Assembly (NCBI GenBank): GCA_023512835.1
Contig: CM042090.1
Span: 53,617,365-53,681,364, forward strand
DNA from: Taxillus chinensis
Taxonomy: Eukaryota; Streptophyta; Magnoliopsida; Santalales; Loranthaceae
DNA length: 64,000 nt
Direction: 5' to 3'
In this document: positions 33,915 to 45,818 of the stretch, in pieces
Numbering within the stretch: the stretch's first letter is position 1
Layout: each line of letters starts with the position of its first letter
The notes under the pieces: generated by a model
What the model was told of the DNA's origin: nothing
The model's database searches: none
The model's input: the letters and a program-made list of their open reading frames with translations, nothing else
Made by a program: the position numbers and the translations under genes

Positions 33915-35935
33915 GCCAGCCAGGCGGGGATCCGGTCGGACCCGACCTCGGGGGAGGCCAGAGCGGCAACGGGGCGATCTTGAGGCGGTCGGGGCGGGAG
34001 CCGCCCAGGTGAGTGAGCCAACCAAGGGCACGGGCCAAGGAAGGGTGTTTGCGCTGGAGGCGACATACCAGGAGGAGGCTGAGCTACCACCCCCACCAGC
34101 TAAGGGTGGAGCAGGACCATCGGTGGTTAGAGGTACCCTCTTGATTTCCCGTACGTTAGCTTCTGTTCTTTTTGATACGGGTGCATCGTGTTCCTTCACT
34201 GCCGAGCTTCTTATTGATGGCTTGGGGTTAGCTTGTGTGGAGGCCGCAAGGCCCCTAGTTGTGGAGTCTTCGGTGGGAGGCATGATTGAGGTATGGCGTA
34301 TGTGTCGTGACTGTGTGTTAACCCTAGGAGAGGTGGAGCTGAGTTTTGACTTGCATGTAATGCCTTTGAGGACGTTTGACCTGATCTTGGGTATGGATTG
34401 GCTTATGGCTTTCCAGGCCAAGATAGATTGTTATCGGCGGCGTGTATCCTTCGTGACACCTGCAGGGACCTCTTGCACCTGCCGGGGGGGAGGGGACAAT
34501 GAGGCGAGTCGGGCCAGGCCAGTGTTGGACCAGTGGGGTGCCATTACCCACAGGTTGGCAGCCCTGACCTTTGCTGAGGAGGGGAAGGTGGAAAAGAGGG
34601 TGTGGCCCGCTGTTGTGGACCAATTTCAAGATGTCTTCCCTGACCAGTTGAGGAGTTTACCTCCTCAGAGGAGTGTGGAGTTCACCATTGAGTTGGTGCC
34701 GGGGACGGGTCCGATTTCCCAAGTAGCGTATCGTATGGGGCCAGCCGAGCTGAGGGAGCTGCAGAGGCAAATAGAGGAGTTGGGGGACCAGGGGTATATC
34801 AGACCGAGTACCTCACCCTGGGGTGCTCCGGTGCTCTTTGCTAAGAAGGCTGATGGCACACTTCGTCTCTGCATCGACTACAGGAAGCTGAATTCAGTGA
34901 CTGTGAAGAACAAGTACCCGTTGCCTCGGATAGATGACCTGTTTGACCAATTGAGTGGGGCCCAATGGTTTTCCATAATAGATTTACGGTTAGGGTATCA
35001 CCAGCTCAGGGTTAGGGAGGAGGACATCCCTAAGACGGCTTTTCGGTGCAGGTATGGGCATTATGAGTGGGTAGTGATGCCTTTCAGGCTCACTAATGCG
35101 CCAGCGGTATTCATGCATTTGATGAACCAGGTCTTTGCTCCCTACTTGGATTCGTTTGTGGTGGTGTTTATTGATGATATCTTGGTGTATTCCAAGACCG
35201 AGAAGAAGCATGTGGAGCACTTAGCAACAGTGTTGCAAACCTTGAGGGACCAACAGCTGTTTGCTAAGTTTAGCAAGTGTGAGTTTTGGCTGCAGGAGGT
35301 TCACTTTCTTGGCCATGTGGTGTCAGCTGAGGGAGTTAGGGTGGACGCAGCCAAGATTGAGGCTGTGGCATCGTGGGCGAGGCCAACCAACGTTTTTGAG
35401 ATTCGTAGTTTTCTTGGCTTGGCAGGCTATTACCGTCATTTTGTAGAGGGATTCTCCCGTTTGGCAGCTCCTATGACAGCGTTGACTCGGAAGGGAGTAA
35501 AGTTTGAGTGGACTGATAAGTGCCAGCAGGCGTTTGAGGCTCTCAAAACCCGTTTGACCACTGCACCGGTGTTGAGGTTACCTCGGGAGGATATCCCATA
35601 TGAGGTGTATTGTGATGCGTCCAGGGTTGGTTTGGGGTGTGTGCTTATGCAGGAGCGCAATATGGTAGCTTATGGGTCAAGGCAGCTGAAGCCTCATGAG
35701 CAGAATTACCCTACCCATGATCTTGAGTTGGCGGCTGTCATCTTCGCCTGGAAGAGTTGGCAGCACTACCTCTTGGGGGAAAAGTTTGTGGTGTTCTCAG
35801 ATTACAAGAGCCTTGATACATCTTTACTCGAAGGACTTGAATTTGAGGCAAAGGAGATGGGTGGAGTATTTGCAGACCTTTGACTTTACTCTTGCCTATA
35901 CCCCGGCAAGGGTAATGTTGTGGCTGACGCGTTGA
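33865..35935 (+). pseudogene. pol: Chromovirus C protease, RT and RNase H, long open frame
   Basis: A 672-codon open frame (33865-35883) is the best preserved coding stretch in the window. The protease has [13 protein letters not shown] (about 34167) and [10 protein letters not shown] follows with [51 protein letters not shown] and the catalytic [13 protein letters not shown] (FIDD, usual for this group). RNase H has [43 protein letters not shown] and VVFSDYKSL. The frame is lost at about 35815 and resumes one frame over as [20 protein letters not shown]. The first ATG is not a real start, since pol is expressed from a Gag-Pol fusion. Confidence 0.93.
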
Positions 35936-37061
35936 GCAGAAAAGGGAAAGCTGAGGTGGCCGTGAGAGAGTGGAAGCTGATGGAGCAGTTGGCGATGTTG
36001 CAGCTGCAGCCTGTTGTTCGTGATGATGGGACAGTCCTGAGTCCTTTGGTGGTTGTGCCTGAGTTGTACCAACGCGTCCGGGAGGAATAGTTGGGTGACA
36101 TTGAGTGTGAGGTTCTCCGTGCCCGTATTGAGGCTGGGGGGCTATCTGAGGACTGGACAGAGGGTCCTGAGCATGAGTTATCTTTTCAGGGGCGGTTGGT
36201 AGTGGCTTCTTCCCTCAGGGATGAGGTGATGAGGGAGTTTCACCAGGTCTAGAGTTGCTTTGTGCATCCAGGGGGTACGAAGATGTACCATGCGCTTCGG
36301 GGACATTTTTGGTGGCCTGGGATGAAACGCGATGTGGCTGCCTTTGTTTCGCGGTGCCTCACGTGTCGCCGGTGAAGGCCGAGCATCGGCGGCCGGCGGG
36401 CATGTTACGACCATTGCCCGTAGCGGAGTGGAAGTGGGACCACATAGCGATGGATTTTGTGACTGGTCTTCCACCCACCACAGGGAGGAAAGATATGATT
36501 TGGGTGATTGTGGATCGACTCACAAAGTCGGCCCATTTCCTGGCTGTTCGCGAGCGGGACTCTATTGGGACCTTGAGTCAGCTGTACATGAACGAGATTG
36601 TGAGACTGCATGGAGTACCATCGTCGGTTGTCTTTGACCGGGATTCGCGGTTCACTTCCCATTTCTGGGCAGGTTTGCAGGAGGCTATGGGGACCAAACT
36701 TCACTTGAGCACAGCCTTCCACCCTGAGACTGACGGCCAGACAGAGAGGACGAATCAGACTTTGGAGGACATGTTACGGCCTGTGTGTTAGATTCTGGGG
36801 GTTTGTGGGCAACTCACCTTCCTTTGGTGGAGTTTGCCTACAACAACAGTTATCAGGAATCCATTGGGATGGCTCCTTTTGAGGCGTTGTATGGGCGGCC
36901 GTGTTGATCACCTTTGTGTTGGACCGAGGTGGGGGAGACAGCTCTCTTGGGACCACAGTTGGTTCAAGAGGCTAATGAGAAGGTTAAGTTGATTCGTCAG
37001 CGTTTGTCATCAGCTCAAAGTCGGCAGAAATCTTATGCGCATCAGCGGCGGCGACCTTTGG
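35936..37061 (+). pseudogene. pol: Chromovirus C integrase, part interrupted by the D array
   Basis: The zinc region survives as [20 protein letters not shown] and [12 protein letters not shown] with stops between. The core is open at 36405-36790: [14 protein letters not shown] (first Asp), [16 protein letters not shown] (second Asp) and [15 protein letters not shown] (Glu). After a stop at 36789 it continues in another frame to QRRRPL at 37061, where the D array is inserted. The remainder (GDHVFLRVSPRRGH onward) is at 58463, after the duplicated TTTGG. Confidence 0.88.
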
Positions 37062-38200
37062 TGTAAGGACCCGTACCTTGAGTTAGTCACAGTTTTGCCT
37101 TCTGAGTAGGGTTTTTTTTCTAGATTTTGACCTAGTGAATGGGCTCAAATGAATTCACATGCAAAAGGAAAGATGCTTAGAATGATGTCCTATATCTACC
37201 ACAAAAAGTATCAAGCCAAACGGACGTGTATGTGAGGTGCACGTGAAATGAGTCCATTTCACGTACAAGTGTGGTTATCTTCTACATGATGCAAGGAGGC
37301 TAGGGGTGAAGTTTTAGCGCATTTGGAGTGCATTCGGAGTTGCACGTGAATTGGGGAATTCACGTTCAAATTGGCGTGCAGCCATATTTTTGCATGGTTC
37401 CCTTGGTTTTGACATTCTAATGATCTTCCTCCAAAGGACCATGTTGAAATTCTGAGTATTTTGGCCTATATGGGTGCGGAAAGGTGCTAACTTGTGTGAT
37501 CAAAACTACGTCGTTTTGATCCTGGATTTACTTAATCAAAACTACGTCGTTTTGATGTGGGTAGTGTATGTATAATGAGGGCTTGAGTTTGAGTTTAGGG
37601 TTCTTGTGTTCTTCTTTGCTGCAGTTGCTGCCAGAGAGAGAGAGAGAGAGAGAGGATCTCTGGGCAGTTGCCGTGGTGGTTCGCGTCGTTGGAAGGTGTC
37701 TAGCGTAGAGGTTAGGACAAAAGTCTGAAGCAGGGATTCATGTTCTTCCTAACTCTCCTCTGTTCTAGGATATTCGCCTATATATATATATATGTAAATC
37801 CATATAGGTGTGATCTCCTATATGGATGTTGGCCTTCAGTGGCATGTTCTGTTGATTCTGATGTTGAATTTGGCCTGAGGATTTTCTGGGTTTGTTTATG
37901 CCCACCATGTGTTTGATGAAATGTTTGTGAGGCCTGCATACTATGTATTTGATAAAATGCCTGTGAGGCCTGCATGCCATGTATTCAATATAATGCCTGT
38001 GAGACCTTGTATATGGGTGTCTGATGATATACCTGTGTGACTGGTGTGTACTGTGTTTGATTTGTTTTTGATAAAAAGCTTGTGAGGCTGATGTGTGTGG
38101 CTTGTATCTGACCATGTTGGTCCCTCTGAAATAAAGTGTAAATGCTGTGCTGAGTTTACATGTCGAGATGTAATGCTATGCTGTTCTGTTGGTCTGTTTG
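37062..38200 (+). mobile_element. Partial D LTR (5' 1.1 kb)
   Basis: Starts TGTAAGGACCCGTACCTTGA and follows the D LTR to GGTCTGTTTG, then the LTR starts again at 38201. It holds the inverted repeats (37240-37265, 37342-37367), twin ACGT palindromes (37499 and 37535), and a GA run (37634-37654). Confidence 0.88.
37499..37556 (+). promoter_or_regulatory. Twin ACGT-core palindromes upstream of the D TATA box
   Basis: Two copies (37499-37520 and 37535-37556) of a 22-base near-palindrome with arms ATCAAAAC and GTTTTGAT around TACGTC, followed by TATAAT-like sequence at 37571. The same pair is in the other D LTRs and in both C LTRs (18571 and 18608; 59812 and 59849). The ACGT core suggests a bZIP-type site. 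Confidence 0.7.
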
Positions 38201-38767
38201 TGTAAGGACCCGTACCTTGAGTTAGTCACAGTTTTGCCTTCTGAGTAGGGTTTTTTTCTAGATTTTGACCTAGTGAATGGGCTCAAATGAATTCACATGC
38301 AAGAGGAAAGATGCTTAGAATAATGTCCTATATCTACCACAGACGTTTTAGGCCAAACGGACGTGTATGTGAGGTGCACGTGAAATGAGTCCATTTCACG
38401 TACAAGTGTGGTTGTCTTCTACATGATGCAAGGAGACTAAGGGTGAAGTTTTAGCGCATTTGGAGTGCATTCGGAGTTGCACGTGAATTGGGGAATTCAC
38501 GTTCAAATTGGCGTGCAGCCATATTTTTGCATGGTTCCCTTGGTTTTGACATTCTAATGATCTTCCTCCAAAGGACCATGTTGAAATTCTGAGTATTTTG
38601 GCCTATATGGGTGCGAAAAGGTGCTAACTTGTGTGATCAAAACTACGTCGTTTTGATCCTGAGATTTACTTAATCAAAACTACGTCGTTTTGATGTGGGT
38701 AGTGTCTATATAATGAGGGCTTGAGTTTGAGTTTAGGGTTCTTGTGTTCTTCTTTGCTTGCAGCTGC

Positions 38768-38801
<34 letters not shown>

Positions 38802-40171
38802 GATCTGCGGGCGAGTGCCGTGGTGGTTCGCGTCGTTGGAAGGTGTCTAGCGTAGAGGTTAGGACAAAAGTCCTGAAGTAGGGATTCATGTTCTTCCTAA
38901 CTCTCCTCTGTTCTAGGATATTAGCCTATATATATATATATATAGTAAATCCATATAGGTGTGATCTCCTATATGGATGTTGGCCTTCGATGGCATGTTT
39001 TGTTGATTCGATGTTGAATTTGGCCTGAGGATTTTCCTGGGTTTGTTTATGCCCACCATGTGTTTGATGAAATGTCCGTGAGGCCTACACACTATGTATT
39101 TGATAAAATGCCTGTGAGGCCTGCATGCCATGTATTCAATATAATGCCTGTGAGACCTTGTATATGGGTGTCGATGATATACCTACGTGACTGGTGTGTC
39201 TTGTGTTTGATTTGTATTTGATTTTAAGCCTATGAGGCTGATGTGTGTGGCTTGTATCTGACCATGTTGGTCCTTACGAGATAAAGTGTAAATGTTGTGC
39301 CGAGTTTACATGTTGAGATGTAATGCTATGTTGTTCTCTTGATCTGTTTGAGACGAGAGCTGAGATATGGGCCAGGCACAATAGCTGGACCCCTTTGGGA
39401 TTTGGCCAGGACGTGGTCCTGAGTCTCGGTGTAGCACTCACGACGGTGGGCTAAGTCTACACCCATTCCTGAGGGTAGGTATGGCGCCCGAGGAGGTGGT
39501 TGACCATATCTGACTCGGGTGGAAAATGTTGCATTGGTGTCCATGCAACATTCGCCTGGATGTGGTATGTCATGTCGCCGTGGTGGCGGGGTGTCCTCTG
39601 CCCTTCGGTGCGGGCTCGGGTAAAGAGTGTTTCTTGGGTGATGTTTGCTGCTTTAGCCTTAGGCACGACACGAGCACATGCATACACATATCATGCATGT
39701 TGTAGAGTGGGACGGGTCCGGGGAGACCGGATCCTTTGCGAGCTATGGTTTGCTCACCCCTCCTATAAACCGTTCTTTCGCGGGGGTTTAGCGGGCGGTA
39801 GGTGAAGGCCGAGGAGCTAGGCCCCCGAGGCTGGGAGTTTTATGTTATTTCCTTTGTTGTACTCCGGTTTTATGTGTTTGGAATTTGGTTTGGTTTTATT
39901 TGTGGCTTCATAGGGGTTTTTCCCCGGCTGGGTTGTAATAAACATTTAGTCGTTGAAATGAAATAAAATGAGATGTTATTCAATTTGTGTTTGTGTGCAT
40001 GGTTTGGGAGCAGGAGCATGCCCCTTGGCATGTTAGCCTGGTTGTGCAGGTTTGGGACAGCACCCGCGCCAGAAGTCCTTTTAAGGTGCTTGCACCAACC
40101 CCTTGTCCCTTCGGGTGCGGGCATGGGCAGTCACTACTCATTTCCAAGTGGAAGGAAATTGGGGCATGACA
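38201..40171 (+). mobile_element. D LTR 1 (full length)
   Basis: TGTAAGGACCCGTACCTTGA to GGGGCATGACA, 1,971 bases, followed directly by a primer site. It has the inverted repeats, twin palindromes, TATATAATGAG near 38707, a GA run (38771-38800), GTAGGGATTC donor-like sequence, and GCTCACCCC before the acceptor region. Confidence 0.93.
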
Positions 40172-40174
40172 ATA

Positions 40175-40186
40175 TGGTATCAGAGT
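40175..40186 (+). other. Primer binding site of D copy 1
   Basis: TGGTATCAGAGT three bases after the LTR, a tRNA-iMet type site. In copy 2 the same position (47042) reads TGGTATCGAACGA, apparently missing bases of CAGAG. Confidence 0.8.
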
Positions 40187-40638
40187 GATTGTTCATGGTC
40201 TGGTGGACCTAGGATAGTGGGGAGGCCTGGCTGCTTCTGAGACTCTTAGGAGGCAGTATAGGACACGCCTGATCAACGTGGTCCTATCTGGTTTTCTGGG
40301 GTGTACTCAGGGGTAGTTAGACCAAGGAGTAGGGCATTTGCATTTGGGTTGAGGGTGCATACATGCATTAGCATTAGGGCACTAGTTTAATTTCAGTATG
40401 AGTATCGTGATTGGACATGCTATGTTGCTGAAACTTGTTGCTAAAAACAAAATTTTGTTGCTGTGAAATTCGGTGATTTTCTGTGAGGCTTGTTGCTATG
40501 AATTGCTGCTGTGTACTTTTGTGATTTACCTGTGTGTTTAAATGTAAAATGTTGCTTGAGTACCTCATGGCCCATGGGGATGAGGGTGTGTAGAGCTTGA
40601 GAGAAGCTGATCCTAGTTTGGTTTAAATTATGTAGACT

Positions 40639-41275
40639 ATGCCTCCTAGGAGAGTAACCCGAGCTACTCCAGTGTAGAAGATGAATCTTCTGCCCATCTT
40701 GGAGAGGGAAGAGGACAGCGTGTAGAGGGCGATGATCCCCTGGAGCGGATCATGGCCCAAGTCCGGGCCCTAAGTGAGAACGTGCAAGGCATGCGTGAGG
40801 ACCTCAGGGGAGAGATCCTAAACGAGGTGCGTCAGGAGATCATGGCACGATAGGCAGTGCCACCCCCTCCACCCCGTGAGGCGGAACCTCCGTGTAGGCA
40901 GGAAGTGCCGGTGAGGCGGGAAGAGGGAGACGTGTTGACGCAGTTCCGAAAGGAACATCCACCAAGGTTCAAGGGAGGAGCTGAACCTCTAGGAGCAGAG
41001 CACTGGCTGCGGCAGATCGAGCATGTGTTCTCCTTTCTTCGACCCCGGGAGGAAGACAAAGTGAGACTAGTAGTTCGGAAGTTGGAGGAGGAAGCCTTGG
41101 AATGGTGGCTTAGCATCTCAGGAAGCCGGGACATGGAGACCATGGCCTGGAATGAGTTCCTCCAGCTGTTCCATGAGGAGTTCTTTCCAGAGTCATTGCG
41201 GTGGTAGAAGCGGGAGGAGTTCAGTAGCCTGAAGCAGGGATCGCGCTCAGTAGCAGAGTATGAGCGAGATTTCGG
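40639..41275 (+). pseudogene. gag: D copy 1 Gag, C-terminal part deleted
   Basis: Begins MPPRRVTRATPV at 40639 and meets an early frameshift where CAGCTG of the family reads CAGTG. It reopens at 40857: PPRFKGGAEPLGAEHWLRQI, EHVFSFLRPREEDK and LEWWLSISGSRD, with a TAG after PESLRW (41205). At about 41266 it jumps from AEYERDF straight into the protease, so the Gag C-terminus with the zinc knuckles is missing. Copy 2 still has that region. Confidence 0.85.
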
Positions 41276-43200
41276 GTGGTTCGAGGTACTATTCTAATAT
41301 CTCGCACTGTTGTTGCTGCATTGTTTGATACCGGAGCTTCGTGCTCCCTGATTGCTAAGTCCTTGGTGGAGAGACTTGGACTTGATTGTGTGGAGGCTGA
41401 TAGACCTCTGAGGGTCGAGTCCCCAATGGGAGGTGTGGAGTTGATCCACCAAATGTGTCGAGAGTGTGCGCTTACGATAGGAGAGGTTGACCTCACATTT
41501 GATTTGTACGTAATGCCCATGAGGACTTTTAGTCTGATTCTGGGGATGGACTGGTTGGTGGCCTTTCAGGCTAAGATTGACTGCTACAGGCAACGAGTAT
41601 CATTTACTACACCCACAGGATCTTCCTGTACCCTAGTGGGTGAATGGGATAGGAATCTTTGAGAGCTTTGGACCGACGAGGGAGCTATGGGGCAATATTA
41701 CCCATAGGCTTGCCACCCTAACCTTTGAGGAGAAAGGTAACTTAGAGAAAAGGGTGTGGCCAGATGTTGTCAAAAATTTCCAGGATGTCTTTCTGGGGAG
41801 TTGTTGGAGTTGCCTCCACACGTAGTATCGAGTTCACGATTGAGTCGTTGCCAGGGGTGGGACCCATCTCACAAGTAGCATACCGGATGGGACCTGCCGG
41901 TTGCGGGAGCTTCGAAGCAGATAAAGGAACCGGGAGATAAAGGTTTTATCCGTCCTAGTACCTCACCTTGGGGTGCACCGGTCTTGTTTGCTAAGAAGGC
42001 AGATGGTTCGTTGCGACTTTGCATTGATTATCGGAAGCTGAATCAAGTAACGGTAAAGAACAAGTACCCTTTGCCGCGGATTAATGACTTATTCGACCAG
42101 CTGAGTGGAGCACGGTGGTTCTCAAAAATCGATCTGCGTTCGGGATATCATCAATTGAGGGTCAGGAGCGAAGACATCCTTAAGACGGCGTTCAGGTGCA
42201 GATACGGACACTATGAGTGGTTAGTGATGCCTTTTGGGCTCACGAACGCACCTGCCGTGTTCTTGCATCTAATGAATCAGGTATTGGCCCCATACCTGGA
42301 TTCCTTCGTGGTGGTATTTATTGACGACATCCTTGTGTACTCCAAAACCCAAGCTGAGCATGAGGAGCACTTGGCCGTGGTCCTGCAGGCACTACGAGAT
42401 CATCACTTGTATGCTAAATTTAGCAAGTGTGACTTCTGGATGCGAGAGGTGCATTTTCTTGGGCATGTAGTATCTGCCGAAGGAGTTAGAGTGGACCCAA
42501 CCAAGATTGAGTCCATAGCATCTTGGAAGAGGCCCACAAATGTTTTTGAGATCTGGAGTTTCTTGGGTCTGGTAGGGTATTACCGGAGTTTTGTGGAAGG
42601 GTTTTCTCGGTTGGCGGCGCCCATGACAGCTCTTACACGGAAGGGAGCCAAATTCGAGTGGACGGACAAGTGCCAGCAGGCATTCGAGGAGTTGAAGACT
42701 CGCCGACTCTTGCACCGGTGTTGAGTCTACCGCAGGAGGGAGTGCCATTCGAGGTGTATTGTGATGCGTCTCGCGTTGGACCGGGGTGTGTTCGATGCAA
42801 GAATGCCAAGTCATAGCATATGGCTCGCGACACTGAAGTCCCATGAGCAAAACTACCCAACACACGACCTGGAGTTAGCAGCGATTATTTTTGCCCTGAA
42901 GTCTTGGCGACATTACCTGTGGGAGAGAAATTTGTGGTATATACCGACCACAAAAGCCTACGTATATCTTCACCCAAAGAGACCTAAATTTGCGACAACG
43001 GAGGTGGGTAGAGTACCTGCAAATGTTTGACTTCACGCTCTCCTACACGCCTGGGAAGGGAAATTTAGTAGCCGACGCGCTAAGTAGAAAAGGGAAAGCT
43101 GAGGTTTCCATGAGAGAATGGAAAATGATGGAGCGGTTGCGGTGCTTCAGGTGCAACCTGCTTTCAGCGATGAGGGAGCTATCCTGTGTCCTCTCACCGT
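41276..43200 (+). pseudogene. pol: D copy 1 protease, RT and RNase H
   Basis: Protease: [19 protein letters not shown] and [14 protein letters not shown] in one open frame to 41662. After two breaks RT is open at 41984-42724: [63 protein letters not shown]. RNase H is in pieces: YEVYCDASR (about 42758), [39 protein letters not shown] and LVADALSRKGKAEVS. Breaks near 42790 and 42833 coincide with CTG missing relative to copy 2, so some may be consensus error. Confidence 0.9.
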
Positions 43201-44638
43201 GATACCGAGTTGTATCGGCGTGTCCATGAGGGACAGTTAGGCAACGTGGAGTGTGAGGTGATCCGGGCCCAGATAGAGGCCGGAGAGCTGTCAGAGGACT
43301 GGACAGAAGGAGTTGAGCATGAGCTGAAATTTCGGGGGCGTCTGATAGTACCACCTCCCTTGCGTGAGGATGTCTTTGAGGAATTTCATCATTCCCGTTT
43401 GGCTGTACATCCAGGAGGAACTAAGATGTATCATGCCGTTCGCGCACGTTGTGGTGGCCGGGGCTGAAATGGAGGGTAGCGAGTTTGTTTCCAGGTGCCT
43501 TACCTGTCAACAAGTGAAGGCGAGCACCAACGACCCTGGTCAATTGCTGCCTTTACCTGTAGCCGAGTGGAAGTGGGAGCATATTACCATGGACTTCGTG
43601 ACGGGACTTCCTACCACTTCGGGAAGAAGGACATGATTTGGGTCATAGTGGACCGCTTAACTAAGTCAGCCCATTTCTTGGCAATTCGAGAGCGCGACTC
43701 TATCGGCACGTTAAGCCGGTTGTATGTTGATGAGATTGTCCGCTTGCACGGAGTGCCCTTGTCTATTGTTTCGGACGAGGGATGCGCGGTTTACATCCCG
43801 GTTTTGGGGAGGTCTGCAGGAAGCATTAGGAACTCGACTTAATTTGAGTACCGCATTCCATCCTGAGACCGATGGTCGATCCGAGAGGACCATTCAAACA
43901 TTGGAAGACTTGTTGAGGGCTTGTGTACTTGATTTTGGAGGATCATGGGCTTCCCACCTTCCTCCGGGTGGAGTTTGCCTATAATAACGATTTACCGGTC
44001 TTCGATTGGGATGGCCCCGTTTGAGGCATTGTATGGCCGACCGTGTCGGTCTCCATTATGTTGGGCGAGAAGCTAGAGAGGCAGTTATGTTAGTACCTCA
44101 ATTGGTCCCGGAGGCTACGGCAAAAGTTCAGCTGATTCGCCAACGCCTTCTTGACTTAGAGCAGACAGAAGTCTTATGCAGATCGCCGACGCCAACCGTT
44201 GGAGTGTTTGGTGGGAGACCACGTATTCCTTCGTGTTTCTCCACGGAGAGGGCATAAGAGATTTGGGACTGGGTCCAAGTTGTCCCCTTGGTACATTGGA
44301 CCGTTCGAGATTTTGAGCAGAGTTGGACCTGTTGCTTATAGATTGGCGTTACCACCTAGTTTGAGCAGAGTTCATAATGTTTTCCATGTATCCCGGTTGC
44401 GGAAATATCATCCAGATCCCACACACGTGCTAGATTGGGGTACCCTGGATCTTGGAGAGGATGTGTCTGTTGTCGAGGCACCCATCCGTATTGTAGATAG
44501 GCGCGAGAAGCAACGAGAGGTAAGACTATTCCGTTGGTTCGGGTGTTGTGGCAACACCGAGGGCCGGAGGAAGAGACTGGGAACGTGAGACTGAGATGCG
44601 TGCTCATTATCCTGATCTGTTCGAGGACGAACAACTCT
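43201..44638 (+). pseudogene. pol: D copy 1 integrase and chromodomain
   Basis: Integrase zinc region ([24 protein letters not shown]), core ([66 protein letters not shown]) and C-terminal part ([53 protein letters not shown]). The tail APIRIVDRREKQ begins a chromodomain, which shifts frame near 44520; VRVLWQHR and LFEDEQL can still be read in the correct frame to a stop near 44638. Chromodomain tails mark Tekay-type chromoviruses and are thought to bind chromatin at integration. At least five frame breaks. Confidence 0.88.
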
Positions 44639-44867
44639 GAAGGAGGGGAGGAGGGCAAGCATCAAACTTCAACATAATCAGGTACTTGCCTAACTAGTTA
44701 GGTAACCTGAGAATATAACATCGCTACATAACCATGTGGAGTGTATAAATGTGTGAAATAATTTGTGATTGTTATGTATTAATTTGTGCTAGAGGGTGCT
44801 AGAGGCCTATGCTTTGGTTGTGATTGTTTTCTTTCATTCCACCTTTTCTTTTCGAGGACGAAAAGTC

Positions 44868-44882
44868 TTAAGGGGGAGAGGA
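44868..44882 (+). other. Polypurine tract of D copy 1
   Basis: TTAAGGGGGAGAGGA immediately before TGTAAGG. It follows TTCGAGGACGAA at 44851, a word also present at the pol stop (44620). Confidence 0.85.
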
Positions 44883-45057
44883 TGTAAGGACCCGTACCTT
44901 GAGTTAGTCACAGTTTTGCCTTCTGAGTAGAGTTTTTCTAGATTTTGACCTAGTGAATGGGCTCAAATGAATTCACGTGCAAAAGGAAAGATGCTTAGAA
45001 TGATGTCCTCTATCTACCACAGAAGTTTCAGGCCAAACGGACGTGTATGGGAGAGGA
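44883..45057 (+). mobile_element. D LTR fragment, first 165 bases plus duplicated PPT
   Basis: An LTR start runs to GGACGTGTATG, then jumps to GGGAGAGGA and a second LTR start at 45058. It is a short direct duplication of polypurine tract plus LTR start. Confidence 0.85.
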
Positions 45058-45623
45058 TGTAAGGACCCGTACCTTGAGTTAGTCACAGTTTTGCCTTCTC
45101 AGTAGAGTTTTTCTAGATTTTGACCTAGTGAATGGGCTCAAATGAATTGACGTGCAAAAGGAAAGATGCTTAGAATGATGTCCTCTATCTTCCACAGAAG
45201 TTTCAGTCCAAACGGACGTGTACGTGAGGTGCACGTGAAATGGGTCCAATTCACGTGCAAGTGTGGTTGTCTTCTAAATGATGCAAGGAGGCTAGGGGTG
45301 AAGTTTGAGCGCATTTGGAGTGGATATGGAGTTGCACGTGAATTGGGGAATTCACGTTCAAATTGGCGTGCAGCCATATTTTTGCATGGTTCCCTTGGTT
45401 TTGACATTCTAATGATCTTTCTCCAAAGGACCATGTTGAAATTCTGAGTATTTTGACCTATATGGGTGCGGAAAGGTACTAACTTGTGTGATCAAAACTA
45501 CGTCATTTTGATCCTGGGATTTACTTAATCAAAACTATGTCATTTTGATGTGGGTAGTGTCTATATAATGAGGGCTTGAGTTTGAGTTTAGGGTTCTTGT
45601 GTTCTTCTTTGCTGCAGCTGCTG

Positions 45624-45664
<41 letters not shown>

Positions 45665-45784
45665 TCTTCGGGAGGTTGCCGTGGTGGTTCACATCGTTGG
45701 AAGGTGTCTAGCGGGGAGGTTAGGACAAAAGTCTGAGGTAGGGATTCATGTTCTTCCTAACTCTCCTCTGTTCTAGGATATTGA

Positions 45785-45818
<34 letters not shown>

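Noticed and set aside
33705..34421. 238-codon minus-strand frame opposite C protease
   Set aside because: A shadow of the well supported protease-RT frame on the plus strand; no domain of its own.
37765..38115. Minus-strand His/Lys-rich frames repeated in every D LTR
   Set aside because: They are antisense to short CCTGTGAGGCCTGCAT repeats in the LTR and end in TA-repeat Ile-Tyr runs.
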